A stretch of 64,000 nt of DNA, from the NCBI RefSeq assembly GCF_019059575.1, contig NW_024882778.1, positions 124,001 through 188,000 on the forward strand. Reading direction: 5' to 3'. Position 1 is the stretch's first letter, and each line of letters opens with the position of its first letter. The position numbers and the translations under genes were made by a program. The DNA is from Amphibalanus amphitrite. Taxonomy: Eukaryota; Arthropoda; Thecostraca; Balanomorpha; Balanidae. The notes under the pieces are model-generated. The model saw only the letters and a program-made list of their open reading frames with translations. It did not search any database and was not told the origin of the DNA. Shown piece after piece: positions 13,485 to 40,528 of this stretch.

Positions 13485-14494
13485 AGGGAGATTATGACCT
13501 TTTTCCACAAAATCTGAGTTAGGACCATTTTCTGACAAAACACAACAAGTTATAATGTAAATTAAAACCATTTTGCTCAATTCGGTACCTTGCCGCAAAT
13601 ATCTCAACTTGAAGTCACGTTAGCGGGGAGCGCTGAAAATGACCGTTGAATAAGTACTTACATCACTTTTTGGTACTTGCATGTAATTTTGTAAAATGAG
13701 CGTATTCATTACATTTGATCTTCATCACATCTAGTTAGTTAATGGTCGTCTATAGTGCCTTCAAAAGATATTCATGGTTTGGGGGTGGTTTATGTCTAAA
13801 TTTACGCAACTATTTTTCCTGTTCATCATCTGTCGCCATATGCTGCTATTTTAGTAGCAACGACTCAATTTTGAATCGGTCCCGCCGACTGCACAATAAA
13901 AGAAGATAGATACAACACTTTTGCGGCATCACTGAAAAACTTATGCAGTACTGTTATCAAAATTCTCATAACACCGTTCGACAAACCTGAAGTCTTTTTG
14001 AAATAAATATGCTTGTATTTTTCGCTTCAGGCTCTGAGGCCAAAATAATGAATTTCGTAGTCGCAATCGCAAGATTTGGCTGCGTTTCTGGCGCTTGCCG
14101 TTCATTTGTGGCGCAAAATAATGTAAACAGTGTCATTTCTCTAGGCACTATGTACCCCCGAATTAGAATCTAATTATTCTAAACCGAATTAACTCTAATT
14201 CAAATTAGAATCCTTACAACCAAGCAACGACAAGGCGATAACATAAACAAAAACCCAAGCGTCGCTGTTTGAAACAAAAGCGCCATATACTGCGACTTTT
14301 TTATAGAGAAGGACAACGCATTTCGGTGGGTGTTACAAGTACTGCAAGTACTGCTTCTTTTTTGCAAAAATAAAAACCTTTTTCACATACGAAAATATGC
14401 TAGGAAATTTTCATATTTTATGGGAACTTCAGTAGAAATAGTATAGATGTCGAGTAATTTTTATTTAAGAAAAAAGAAAGCTCATTATCTCCCT
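13485..14494. mobile_element. TTAA-flanked inverted-repeat element (AGGGAGAT family)
   Basis: It is bounded by TTAA at 13481-13484 and 14495-14498. The left end AGGGAGATTATGA and the right end TCATTATCTCCCT are inverted repeats with one mismatch. The 1.0-kb interior has no transposase. TTAA at both flanks again suggests piggyBac-type mobilisation, but the ends differ from the CCC-starting family. It abuts the (CGAAAAA)n element. Confidence 0.6.
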
Positions 14495-14904
14495 TTAAGG
14501 CGTTGTGGGCTAGGCATTCAGGTAGGTATACGATTCACCAATGTTCACCACATGCTTACTGTAATGATGGTAATGGTAGATGACTTTGAAATCGGACGAT
14601 GCAAAGCTGCAAAGGGCAAATTCCTTGCAAAGCAGACATAAATCCCAGACCAAAGAAAGCATAGGTAAACTCGAACTTGTTACTCAACTCAACCGATTCG
14701 AATCGTTTCTTTTTTTTGTCAATGCCAAGCATGAAACAGCACATTCACTCGTTGAGGAAATTTAAACGTGTCATAAATCTGGCGGTGACGCATGGTCTCA
14801 GTTGATTACATCACATTCTCGAAAAAGTTGCAGGTGTTACAGCGAGTCCACTCAAGTATTTCTGCCTGCTTCAAGCCGATCACCTATCAATGAACCTACC
14901 TCAC

Positions 14905-15430
14905 GGCGTTGCTTCTTGCGCTCATCTCAAGTGTCTGCTCTCCTAAGTCCATGTCACACTGTCCACTCTCAACGACACTGACCACACTCAACGTCCCTGA
15001 CCACTGCGCTCCCGGTCACTCAAACACTCCCACTCCACCACTCACTCCACACTCCACACTCGCACACTCGGCGCGCACTGACACCGCTCAGCGTCCTCCG
15101 GCGCTCGTCTCTCTGTCCAATCTGTCGCCGCCGTCGGTCTGCCCCGAGCGGAGCGCTATCAGCCGACCTCTGCTGCCTCAGATCGACTGGGGTCGCGCGC
15201 CCGGCCCGGCCGACCGGCGGCCGCTGCAGCTCTGTCCGGTCAGGTGCCGCCGCCGCCGCCGCCGCCGCCGCTGCCACCGACACTATCTGCTCGGGCAGCC
15301 GACGCGTCGGCGGACTGCGGCGTTCCGCTGTTTACCAGTGCTGATAGCGGCTCACGCACTCGGCGCGGCGTGCGGCGCCCCGCGCCGGGCGCATGGCTGC
15401 TGCTCTCGCAGTTGGCGCATGCCAGATAGG
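14905..15430. other. CpG-rich island with (CCG)n tract
   Basis: About 500 bp of abruptly GC- and CpG-rich sequence in AT-rich surroundings, with a CCG trinucleotide run at 15246-15275 and several CACTC-type repeats upstream. Long frames cross it on both strands, but their composition (poly-Arg, poly-Ala, poly-Pro depending on frame) is what CCG repeats give in any frame, and no family is recognisable. It could be a promoter or 5' exon of a gene not otherwise visible, or the 5' end of a distant upstream exon of the protease gene. Confidence 0.4.
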
Positions 15431-16603
15431 CCGACAGCAGATTCGTAATGCTTTACCCGATGAGGCGAACGCTATTTTGCTTAACTTTTTTTTTGCGTAT
15501 TCTCGGATGACGGCATATAGTTTTCTGTTCTTTCTCTTATAAGAAGTCCGAAAGAATGGTATGTTTGCTTGATTCACCCAGGATGGTTTTAGCCTCATCG
15601 TGCATGATCACGCCTTCATGAAAATAATCCCAAAATGCACGAAGCTTTCCAGTTTCCATGTTTGTTTTTAAACCTGCTATCCTTCTGTTTTTAAGACGCT
15701 TTTATACATGTACATATATTATTGAAACATTACAAGCAAGGCCCTATAGGCCAAAATACCATTACAATCACATTATCATGAAATCATGCTGCACGAAACA
15801 CTTCGGTGTCAGGTTTCTGAGGCGAGTAAACTATGCATATGCTGCCGGCGGTGCCTGCGGTGTCTCGGGCACCGACTTACTCGGCTCAAATGACGCATGG
15901 TCCCTGAACGGGATCAGATGTCCGCGTGTCGTATACCACTGGATAGAGATCAGGCTGGGTGGGGGGGGGGGGGGGCGTGGCGTGGTGCTGATTACTTCAC
16001 AGTGTTCCGGAGGTAAGGCTCAGTGTTCTCCACTGGAACGGACGCGGGGGGGGGGGGTGCAGGAGGTGCTACGAATAGATGCCTGAAGTAACTCTTGCCA
16101 GTTCCATTCTGATCAATGCAGGCATACAGACCACACGGATTTACATACGTTCAGCTGCATCTTAAATCCACTGGTAACAGCTTCAGCCGGGTGAAATATC
16201 ATCTAGCCAACAAAAGGGTAGAATATGGGCTGAGGGACCCCCGCAAAGATGTTTAAAACCGAAAAATGTGATTTTGAAAACGTGATGCTGTCTTCATTGG
16301 GTTACAACGGTTGTGCCTGTGCACTGGGCTATGCATTGATTTGGTATCTTCTTACCTTCTCTCCGGAGCCTTATGAAAAACTTCCAGCGTGTGGTCGGCG
16401 CAATAATACCAACAGCAATAGCATCCAGATGTTCGCTCCAGCATGCATCTGCAAATAAGCTCCCTGGCAAATACATACTCTTAAAGCTTAAAAACACTCC
16501 ACATTTCCACTCTGGGTTGAAAAGCGTCTTCAGCCGCATGCCAACTGTTGGCGATTGAAAAGAATGTTTTGCGAGCCCGCAATATCCGCTTGAGGTGCGA
16601 ACC
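15431..16603. other. no gene seen; G-tracts present
   Basis: Unremarkable apart from two long G-runs at about 15959-15975 and 16048-16058. No coding signature. Confidence 0.4.
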
Positions 16604-16607
16604 TTAA

Positions 16608-17784
16608 CCCGCGCGGGGCTGGGGTCTCCAGCCGAACGCGCGGGGCTGGGGGGGGGGGTAAATTTTACCCCCCCCTGTTATCTCCCGAACTAATGGTCCG
16701 ATTTGGAAAATTCAAACGCCAATCGAAAGATCTCATCACGAACAACTAAAAACATGTACTTAATTTTAAGTTTGAGGTCAAGGTCAAGGTCAGGTCAAGG
16801 GTACAAATTGCAAGTTCCTACAGTATCGGCCTTGCACCGTAGTTGCCGAAGAATGGAGTCATGGACTGAGACTGATCGCCCAAAACGTGTTTTTAGGCTA
16901 CCAAGACAATATTCGTTGCATACAATATCATTCAGAGGTCAAGGTCAAGGTCAGGTCAGGTCAGGTCAGGTCACCAAAAACAAAATATAGAAAAGGGCAT
17001 GTGCGACACATGTTTTATGGGTCATTTTACTCATAGAATTCAATAGGCACACTCAATAAGTGATATGGACCACCTCTGGATGAATTTCAGGTCGAGGTCA
17101 GGTCAAGGTCAGGTCAAGTGAGGTCAAATTTTGAAGTTGGTTGTTAAGGCCTAAAAAGGTGTCTATCTGATGCAGTTTTTCACGGCGAATCGAATGGTGC
17201 TATTTTTGTTTCCGTACGAGGTCTAGAACTTCCAAAAAAGTCATTTTTCTAAATTTTTGTGTGTCGTGACGTCATACAATTTTGAATAACTCCCACATGT
17301 TTTAACCGATTCTTCTAAAACTTGGTATGTAGGTGCACATAGACCACTTCTCTGACATATATTCCGGTTTTTTCGATACACTCAAAATTTTGGATTTTAT
17401 AGCTATTTTCCCAAAAAAGTCAGTTTTTTGAAAACATTTGGGCCAAAATCCAAAATTTTCAAAAAACCGAGATAGCCATTTGATAGACAAAGTAAAATTA
17501 CGTATATCCTTTTTTGTTACGTCTTGATTCCTTGAAAAATGAAGATGTTAGCGGCGTTTGAACTTTTGCCGTTTTTAAGGCGAAAATGGCGAACATGACG
17601 TCACTAAAACGTCAATTTCTCAAAAATTTTCCCACGGATTTCGCTCAAATTTACAGGGAAGGTGCCAAATTGATGTAAGAAAAGGTACTGAATGTTTGGC
17701 GGCGCTGCGCGCCGCCGTTTTTGAGATATTGCAAAAATTCGCGAGGGGGGGTAAAATTTACCCCCCCCCCCAGCCCCGCGCGGG
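16608..17784. mobile_element. TTAA-flanked piggyBac-like element (copy D)
   Basis: TTAA lies at 16604-16607 and 17785-17788. The ends are inverted: CCCGCGCGGGGCTGGGG at the left and its complement at the right. The palindromes just inside have cores TAAATTTTA (left) and TAAAATTTA (right), exact reverse complements, wrapped in G-runs and C-runs. Interior AGGTCA clusters lie near 16770, 16940 and 17095. The subterminal motif GGTACTGAATGTTTGG, near the right end, matches the shared CTTTCAGTACC motif. A perfect GGCGGCG...CGCCGCC palindrome sits at about 17699-17718. Length 1177 bp, no coding. It shares its right TTAA with the next element. Confidence 0.8.
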
Positions 17785-17788
17785 TTAA

Positions 17789-18958
17789 CCCGCGCCCCGT
17801 AGGGGGGGGCCGAAACGGCCCCCCCCCCCTGTCCTTTTCGGTCGATATCTCCTAAACCGCTTCAGATATCGCCACCAAACTTTCAGGACCCCTCCGAGCA
17901 TCAATTTTACACATTGTGACCAAAAATTTTTCCAGAGGCTATGATGGGTTGGCCACAAATGACGTCAGAATGACGTCATGTTCTGTCATTTTCGACCGAA
18001 AAAAGACCTTCGCGAGAAGACCTGTCAGGCCTACAGCTTTGAAGATACAGAAAAATGATCAAGACATAAAAGGTGTGGAATTGCCAGGGCTACAAAACTG
18101 CTATCTCGGATTTTTGAAATTTTTGAATTTTGAACCCCAAAAATCAAAAAAACATTTTTTTGGATATGTTAGCCAAAAAATCCAAAAAGTTTTTTGAGTT
18201 TAAAAAAAAACGGAATATATGTGATATTACCTAACGTCTTCTATCTACATACCGAATTTCAGATCGATACCTCGTTTTTTGGCCAAGTTATAGCGAAAAA
18301 ACTGTTCAAAATTGATGACGTCAAATTTTCAAACTCAATTTTTGGCAGTTCTAGACCTCGTAGAGCAAAACAAAGACCACCATTAGACTCCCCGTGACGA
18401 GCTGCATCGAATCGATACCCATTTTATGCAAAAATATCAACTTTGAAATTTGACCTTATTTGACCTGACCTTGACCTGACCTTCACCAAAACGTGACCTA
18501 GGCTGGCCCCAAAGGCTGCCTAACTCACATAATCGCATTTGTCATGTAAAATGGACCATAAAACATGTATCACACGACACTTTCATATTGTGACCCCGGT
18601 GACCTGACCTCGCTGTGACCTGACCTGGTATCAGTGACCTCAGATAGCAAAGTATGTGTTTGACGAACAATGTACCATCGATGGTTTTCAATAAATTACC
18701 AATTAACTCGATTTCACAACACATTTCTTGAAATGCCTGTGAACGGTGAAAATCTGACCTTTGACCTGACCTGTGACGTCATCGGTTTGACCTAGGTCAA
18801 TGAAATTTGGTCAAAAGGTAGTTCCCGGGTGGGGCTATCAAACGCCGTTTGAATTTTGAAAATCGGCCGGTAACTTTCCGAGATCTTAGGGGGGGGCCGA
18901 AACGGCCCCCCCCCCCCTACGGGTGGAAGGGTCCGCCGGTAGCCCTACGGGGCGCGGG
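17789..18958. mobile_element. TTAA-flanked piggyBac-like element (copy E)
   Basis: It begins directly at the TTAA (17785-17788) that closes copy D and ends at TTAA 18959-18962. The ends are CCCGCGCCCCGTAGGGG and its complement. Both end palindromes use the core CCGAAACGG. Length 1170 bp. The body matches the nested element at 32431-33610 over most of its length (same CTTTCAG motif, the same TGACGTCA-containing stretch, the same TGACCTGACC clusters), showing one subfamily with exchanged end cores. No transposase. Confidence 0.8.
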
Positions 18959-18962
18959 TTAA

Positions 18963-20333
18963 CTCGCAAAAAGTTCTCTATTGACATCGACTACACCACT
19001 AGGCTACAAAGTTATCACTCGGTAGCTTTTACCCGACCACTATGCTGGAAACTTACGTATGAGTGCTAAGCCGGACCGAAAATACCTGCCCATTTTAAGG
19101 AGAAGTCAGTTGTCAACAACCACCCTAATTGCGAAACTTGAAATAATGCTTGTAAGACACCGGTCTGCTCTTTCTTCGTAGAAGTAGACGTAGCCGACGT
19201 TTACTCGGGTGACCTTTTACAGTTTTACTAGCCACTTGAAATTGTTACCGTTTTGCCACAGTGTGTCAAATTGTCGTAGCAGGAGGTACTGGAAATTTGA
19301 TGCAGAGGAATCTGAATTATGACTGTTATAGAGGAACAAAAATGCAAATAAAACAATTGGTGTTCAGTAGAGACCCAATGTCCTACTGTGCAAATCTAGG
19401 GGTATTCTTGCTTATACATTGTATGCCATATTTGCAGGGTTCTGAGGCATTGCCACGGTACCATTCATATGACAATTTATGCTGAGTCAGGCATGAAGCG
19501 ACATTGTTGATTCAGTTTGCTTTTACTCAAGCATGTAATCTGATTACTTTGAGGCTACAGTTCTATTAGATGGGTTAGTCTGTTTCAGTATGCTCATCTG
19601 AATTTCTATTAGTTACGACCTTTGAAACAGCATTTGCGTTTTAAGAAGGAAAATAATCGAAGTCACTGGCGTATTCTTCACCCACGCCTTCATGTGATGT
19701 CGACAATCGCAGCTCACCCAGTTGAGGAGGGCAGTTTCTGTCCTATTTGATTCCAAAAGGGAAGGTGAAGAAGAATGGGGCCGTCGCAAATGTAAGCAGC
19801 AGTCAATGCTCGAAACTCAGAAAATAAAACCTTAGCTGAAGGCTGAAGCAGCGACTGGAACTGAAGAGGTCACAAGACGCGAGAGTGGCTCTGAATAAAC
19901 ATGATTTTTGAGCCATTTGACAGGTAAGAGTCCAATTTTTAGCTATCGGTCAGTTACCTACATACCTAAAGATACCTACTGCGAGGGAAGGCAGCTGCAA
20001 AATATAATGCATGAGTGTGACGCTTCACTACATCATGGTAACAAAAAAAAAAACATAGAAATGGAGCACAGGCAGCTTATTTTCTTGCCTTTTTCATTTT
20101 CCACAACCATTACCCGGGTAGTGTCAGATTTATCCTTATTTCGAAATTCCATTGTTGGATGGTATGTGAAATACCCTGTTATTTATTTCAATTAAACCTG
20201 TTATTGCGCTGAAGCTCAAACATGAAAGGTTTGCCCTATTCTGCAATCTTCATCCGCATTTCCGTAGTCAAAATTCCACGGCTCTGAGCAAAACAATTCA
20301 AGTGCAGCACTGTAGCTGCAACTTCCTTCTCTC
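18963..20333. other. no recognisable gene
   Basis: AT-rich sequence between transposon E and the CT tract. It may hold 5' untranslated exons of the protease gene, but no splice pair can be assigned by eye. Confidence 0.4.
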
Positions 20334-20335
20334 TC

Positions 20336-20401
<66 letters not shown>

Positions 20402-20433
20402 CTCTCTCACTCTCGCTCTCTCTCTCTCTCTCG

Positions 20434-20485
<52 letters not shown>

Positions 20486-20523
20486 TTCTCTCTTTCTCTC
20501 TCTCTCTCATTCTCTCTCTCTCC
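20334..20523. repeat. (CT)n microsatellite upstream of protease gene
   Basis: Almost pure CT dinucleotides for about 190 bp, with a few CGCT, TTCT and CACT interruptions. It ends about 200 bp before the start codon at 20728. GA/CT tracts bind GAGA-type factors in insects, so a promoter role is possible but unproven. The Ser-Leu and Glu-Arg frames across it are not genes. Confidence 0.95.
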
Positions 20524-20551
20524 CCCACTCTACCCCTCCCCACTGTGCTTA

Positions 20552-20559
20552 TGACGTCA
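20552..20559. promoter_or_regulatory. CRE palindrome TGACGTCA (site 1)
   Basis: Perfect CREB/ATF palindrome 176 bp upstream of the protease ATG, directly after the CT tract. TGACGTCA also occurs within the TTAA transposons of this window, so chance or transposon origin cannot be excluded. Confidence 0.35.
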
Positions 20560-20603
20560 CCGCGGCCGCACAGCAGACCGGTAGGGTCAGTCAGGTGTGT
20601 GGA

Positions 20604-20611
20604 TGACGTCA
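20604..20611. promoter_or_regulatory. CRE palindrome TGACGTCA (site 2)
   Basis: Second perfect CREB/ATF palindrome, 52 bp downstream of the first and 124 bp before the ATG. Two copies in 60 bp of likely proximal promoter are more suggestive than one, but no TATA box or initiator could be fixed. Confidence 0.35.
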
Positions 20612-20727
20612 CTAACCGCTAGTGCTGGATTGCCTTGCGGTGGGAGCGGCACGGCCTTGTGGGCCGATCGGGAGCAGCGGCACCAGTAGTGGTGAGAGCG
20701 ACCGCCAGCTGGTGAGGTGGTGCGACC

Positions 20728-37070
<16,343 letters not shown>

Positions 37071-37091
<21 letters not shown>

Positions 37092-37247
37092 GCAGACGAG
37101 ACGGAATAACAAACGCACAGTGGACCGAAACTGAGCTACGGTGGACTGAGCCGACGAGATGAAAGTGAGCCGACGCGACACCGGCCGCACAGTGGACCAA
37201 AACAGCTTACCGTGATGTGGAGAAACCGCACAGTGTGGACTGAAACT
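37071..37247 (+). repeat. decayed tandem copies of the C-terminal codons in the 3' UTR
   Basis: The last coding bases CGCACAGTGGACCGAAACTG (37071 on) recur exactly at 37114-37133, with changes at 37186-37203, and again as CGCACAGTGTGGACTGAAAC at 37227. The intervening AGC(A)GACGAGA sequence is also partly repeated. The stop codon lies in copy 1, so copies 2-4 are 3' UTR or downstream DNA. Confidence 0.85.
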
Positions 37248-37249
37248 AT

Positions 37250-37958
37250 GTTATGGTGACGTGAGGCCAGAGACAGGCGCAAAAGCAATGCCGTTTATTC
37301 TATCGAGGCTGTGGTTCTACAGAGCACAAAATGCCAGAACCTGCTGAGAATCAATGTTTCATAGTCTGGTGTCAGACGGTGGAAAGCTTCCTGTAAGGTC
37401 CTGAGGGCGTGGAGGCGCCGAGCCGCGCAGCGCCGCCCAGAGAAATCCACAGTAATTTTATGGTGATGCTTTTTATTTTATGAGTCGTGCAGTTCAGAAT
37501 CTCAGGCTGAGAAAATCGCCCGGCGCATTTTGCACACCGAGTGTCGCCGAGATACGTGGGTGCATTCTCTGACAGATGTAAAGCAGGCTGACATCGCCTG
37601 ACAAACCAGAGGCGTTCCTCCGGTATCGGAAAGAATAGAGATAAATGGGGCCTGTCCAATAAGTCCATGTGGTAGTGATTCAGCTGCAAATATGAAATAC
37701 GACGGTCATCTCTGTTACAGTTCTGTCAACGGAGAGTGGAAGAGATACAATAGTTGATGAATGGTTTCTGTGAAATAAATGTCATCAACTGTGATCCTTT
37801 TCTGATGCGTGAATTTGGAACGCAGGGTTCATTTCACGCAATGAAACCCGCCGTCTTAATGTCCAGGAAGACAAATCATTTATTGTTATCCCGCGCCGGG
37901 CCGGTGCTCGGCGTCAACCACGCCGGGGCCCGGGCTGAAGGGGTTTGGGGGGAGGGGT
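37250..37958. other. 3' flank of protease gene, no other gene seen
   Basis: Mixed sequence between the 3' UTR repeats and the next transposon. A 105-codon minus frame (37372-37689) has no recognisable family and no splice context. Confidence 0.35.
37774..37779 (+). other. possible polyadenylation signal AATAAA
   Basis: First clear + strand AATAAA after the protease stop codon, about 680 bp downstream. An AATAAA also occurs on the opposite strand near 37290, so the real 3' end is uncertain. Confidence 0.25.
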
Positions 37959-37963
37959 CTTAA

Positions 37964-38996
37964 CCCTCGCCGGCCGAGGGGGGGGGGGCGGGTGCCGCCC
38001 CCCCCCCATAGGATTTTTTCGCGATAGCTCCGAACACGCTGGCGATAGAGAGCTGAAACTTGGCATACCTGACCTTTGATCCAAGCCGGATCTTTTGACA
38101 CCAACCGCATTTTTGGGTCAGGTCAGGTCACTGACCTATGACGTCATAAGTGAACCTCTGCACGGTCTTCAGATGTCGCAACTTTGCAACGCCCTCACTG
38201 CCAGAGGAGATGTCACAGGGAAATGAAACTTGCAGGATCTAGTATCCATTATGAGTCCCACAACTTGTATATCTCGGATTTTTCCTAAAGGTCATATGAG
38301 GTCAGGTCATTTTCGTGACCTCACCATTATAAGTCAATGGGGAAAAATGAAAACTGCTATTCTGGCGCCGGGAACGATCTCCAACTATCTCAAGCACACA
38401 GAATCGTGATTTGATGGACTCCTTGCAAGGTTAGATGCGTCACTTTTGCAATGTTGACCTTGCGTGACGTCATTTATGACGTCATCAAGGTCATATTCGT
38501 TTTTCGTCAATAACTCTTGATCAAATTAAGCTAGCGAGTCGGGAAAGCCACCAATGGACTCAGGAAGATCTGCCGAATCGAATGATATGCGACATGACCT
38601 CTTTCGACCAACTTCGTGACCTGGGGGTGCTGACCTGACCTTGACCTGAGGTCAACACCCCAAGTTGACCTGACCCGGACAAAAAGTATATCATTCGACG
38701 CGCCTGAGCGAGACGAACACGATGCTGCCAAAATCGGCGCTCTGCGGCCGTTTTTTGCGAAGTTATTGACCAAAAACTGAACCGTACCTTGGGGCACTTG
38801 ACCTGACCTCAGAGGTCACCGGTTGACCTAGGACCTTAAAATCGGGTACCAATCTCTGCGTCTCGTAACGGCGCACACGCTCGTTTTTTCCGCGACGCGC
38901 TAGCTCCACCAGGGGCGAAACGGCGAGGGGGGGGGTCGTACCCGCCCCCCCCCCTCGGCCGGCGCGTATGTAGAAAACCAATAGGTCCGGCGAGGG
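37964..38996. mobile_element. TTAA-flanked piggyBac-like element (copy G)
   Basis: TTAA spans 37960-37963 and 38997-39000. Ends CCCTCGCCGG and CCGGCGAGGG are inverted. The left core CGGGTGCCG and right core TCGTACCCG are only partly complementary. 1033 bp with TGACCT/AGGTCA clusters near 38110, 38300 and 38630. Its reverse complement is related to 43821-45312, and it preserves the uninterrupted version of the site where a SINE entered that copy (near 38214-38224). Confidence 0.78.
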
Positions 38997-39000
38997 TTAA

Positions 39001-40316
39001 CCCACGCCCCGCTGGGCTATTCAGCCATACGCGCCCTGCTGGGGGGGGGGGCAGATTCTGCCCCCCCCCCGTCTAACTTCCGAACCGATGGTCGTAGAAA
39101 GACGGGGAAAACGGCAATCGAAAGCTCTCAACAAGGCTGATCTTTAGAGCCGATTTTTTTGCTTAAGTAGGTCAGAGGTCAGGTCAAGGTCAGGTCAAGG
39201 GTACAAAATGCAAGCTTCTACAGTATCGGCCAGCTTGCACCGTAGTTGCCGAAGAATGGACTGAGACTGGTTGCCCAAAACGTGTTCTTAGGCTACCAAG
39301 ACAATGTTCGTTGCACACAATATCATGCAAGGCCAAGGTTAAGGTCAAGGTCAGGTCAGGTCACCAAAAACGAAATATAGAAAGGGGCACGTGCGACACA
39401 TGTTTTATGGGTCATTTTATTCATAGAATTAAATGGACACACTCAATAAGTGATATGGACTACATCTGGATGAATTTCAGGTCGAGGTCAGGTCAAGGTC
39501 AGGTCAAGTGAGGTCAAATTTTGAAGTTGGTTGTTAAGACCTACAGAGGTGTCTATCTGATGCAGTTTTTCACGGCGAATCGAATGGTGCTATTTTTGTT
39601 TCCTTGCGAGGTCTAGAACGTCCAAAAAATCATTTTTCAAAAATGTTGTGTGTCGTGACGTCATAAAATTTTGAATAACTCCCACATTTTTGAATAGATT
39701 CTTCTAAAAATTGGTATGTAGGTGCCCATAGGTAAACCACTTCTCTGACATATAATCCGTTTTTTTTTCGATACACTCAAAAAAAATTATTGTATAATTG
39801 TTTTCCAAAAAAGCCAGTGTGCCCTCTGCGTCCCGGCTCTACGTCCACACGCGCGTGCTGCGGTTTGCGTTCTGTATTTTCCACACTCGATCCGGCCGCC
39901 CTCCACCGTGACCCCGCTGACCTCTGACGTCACAGACGGTCAGCCGGTCAGCACGTGCCCCGTGTGGGCACAGCCCAGCACAGTCAGTTTTTTTAATTGG
40001 GCCAAAAATTAAAAAAAAATCAAAAACCGAGATAGTCATTTGATAGAAAAGATAGAATCAAGTACAACCTTTTTTGTTACGTCTTGATTCCCTAAAAAAA
40101 TGAAGATGTTAGCGGCGTTTGAAATTTTGCCGTTTTCGATGCGCCATTTTCTTTAAAACAAAACGACAGATTCCGCTCAAATTTTCAGGGAACGTGTCAA
40201 ATTGATGTATGATAAGGTACTGAAAGTTTGACGTTGCTGGCTTAACACGTTTAGAAGTTATTAGCGAAAAACGGGAGAGGGCAGATTCTGCCCCCCCCCC
40301 CCCAGCGGGGCGCGGG
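39001..40316. mobile_element. TTAA-flanked piggyBac-like element (copy H)
   Basis: It starts at the TTAA that closes copy G and ends at TTAA 40317-40320. Left end CCCACGCCCCGCTGGG, right end CCAGCGGGGCGCGGG. Both end cores are CAGATTCTG in G/C runs. The body is a close relative of copy D (16608-17784), with the same AGGTCA clusters and CTTTCAG-type subterminal motif. A 164-bp GC-rich insertion at 39819-39982 is absent from D. Confidence 0.8.
39819..39982. mobile_element. 164-bp GC-rich insertion in copy H
   Basis: Flanked by GCCAGT (39813-39818) and GTCAGT (39983-39988). Copy D has GTCAGT once at this point, so a short target duplication is likely. The insert is much more GC-rich than its host, ends in GTGTGGGCACAGCCCAGCAC, and has no A-tail or terminal inverted repeats. 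Origin unknown; it could be a SINE-like or captured host fragment. Confidence 0.5.
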
Positions 40317-40528
40317 TTAACAGGCATTTTAACTCGGCTCTTGGGCCACGTAGCGACACACGGTGAGCGGCATTCGAAAGAACGTCCAAAATCAGGACGA
40401 AAATACAATGATCATTTTTTAGGTCAAGTCAAAGGTCAGGTAACCAAAGGTCATCAAAGGTAAATTTTGTCTATTTCAACATTTTTCTAAACACCGGCGC
40501 ACAACTCAAGAAACAATAGAGCTACAGC

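Noticed and set aside
14909-15448. 179-codon frame over the CpG island
   Set aside because: Composition is that of CCG and CACTC repeats, other frames are equally open, and no family or signal peptide is recognisable. Kept only as a CpG island.
20216-20622. Ser-Leu and Arg-Glu repeat frames
   Set aside because: Translation of the CT microsatellite.
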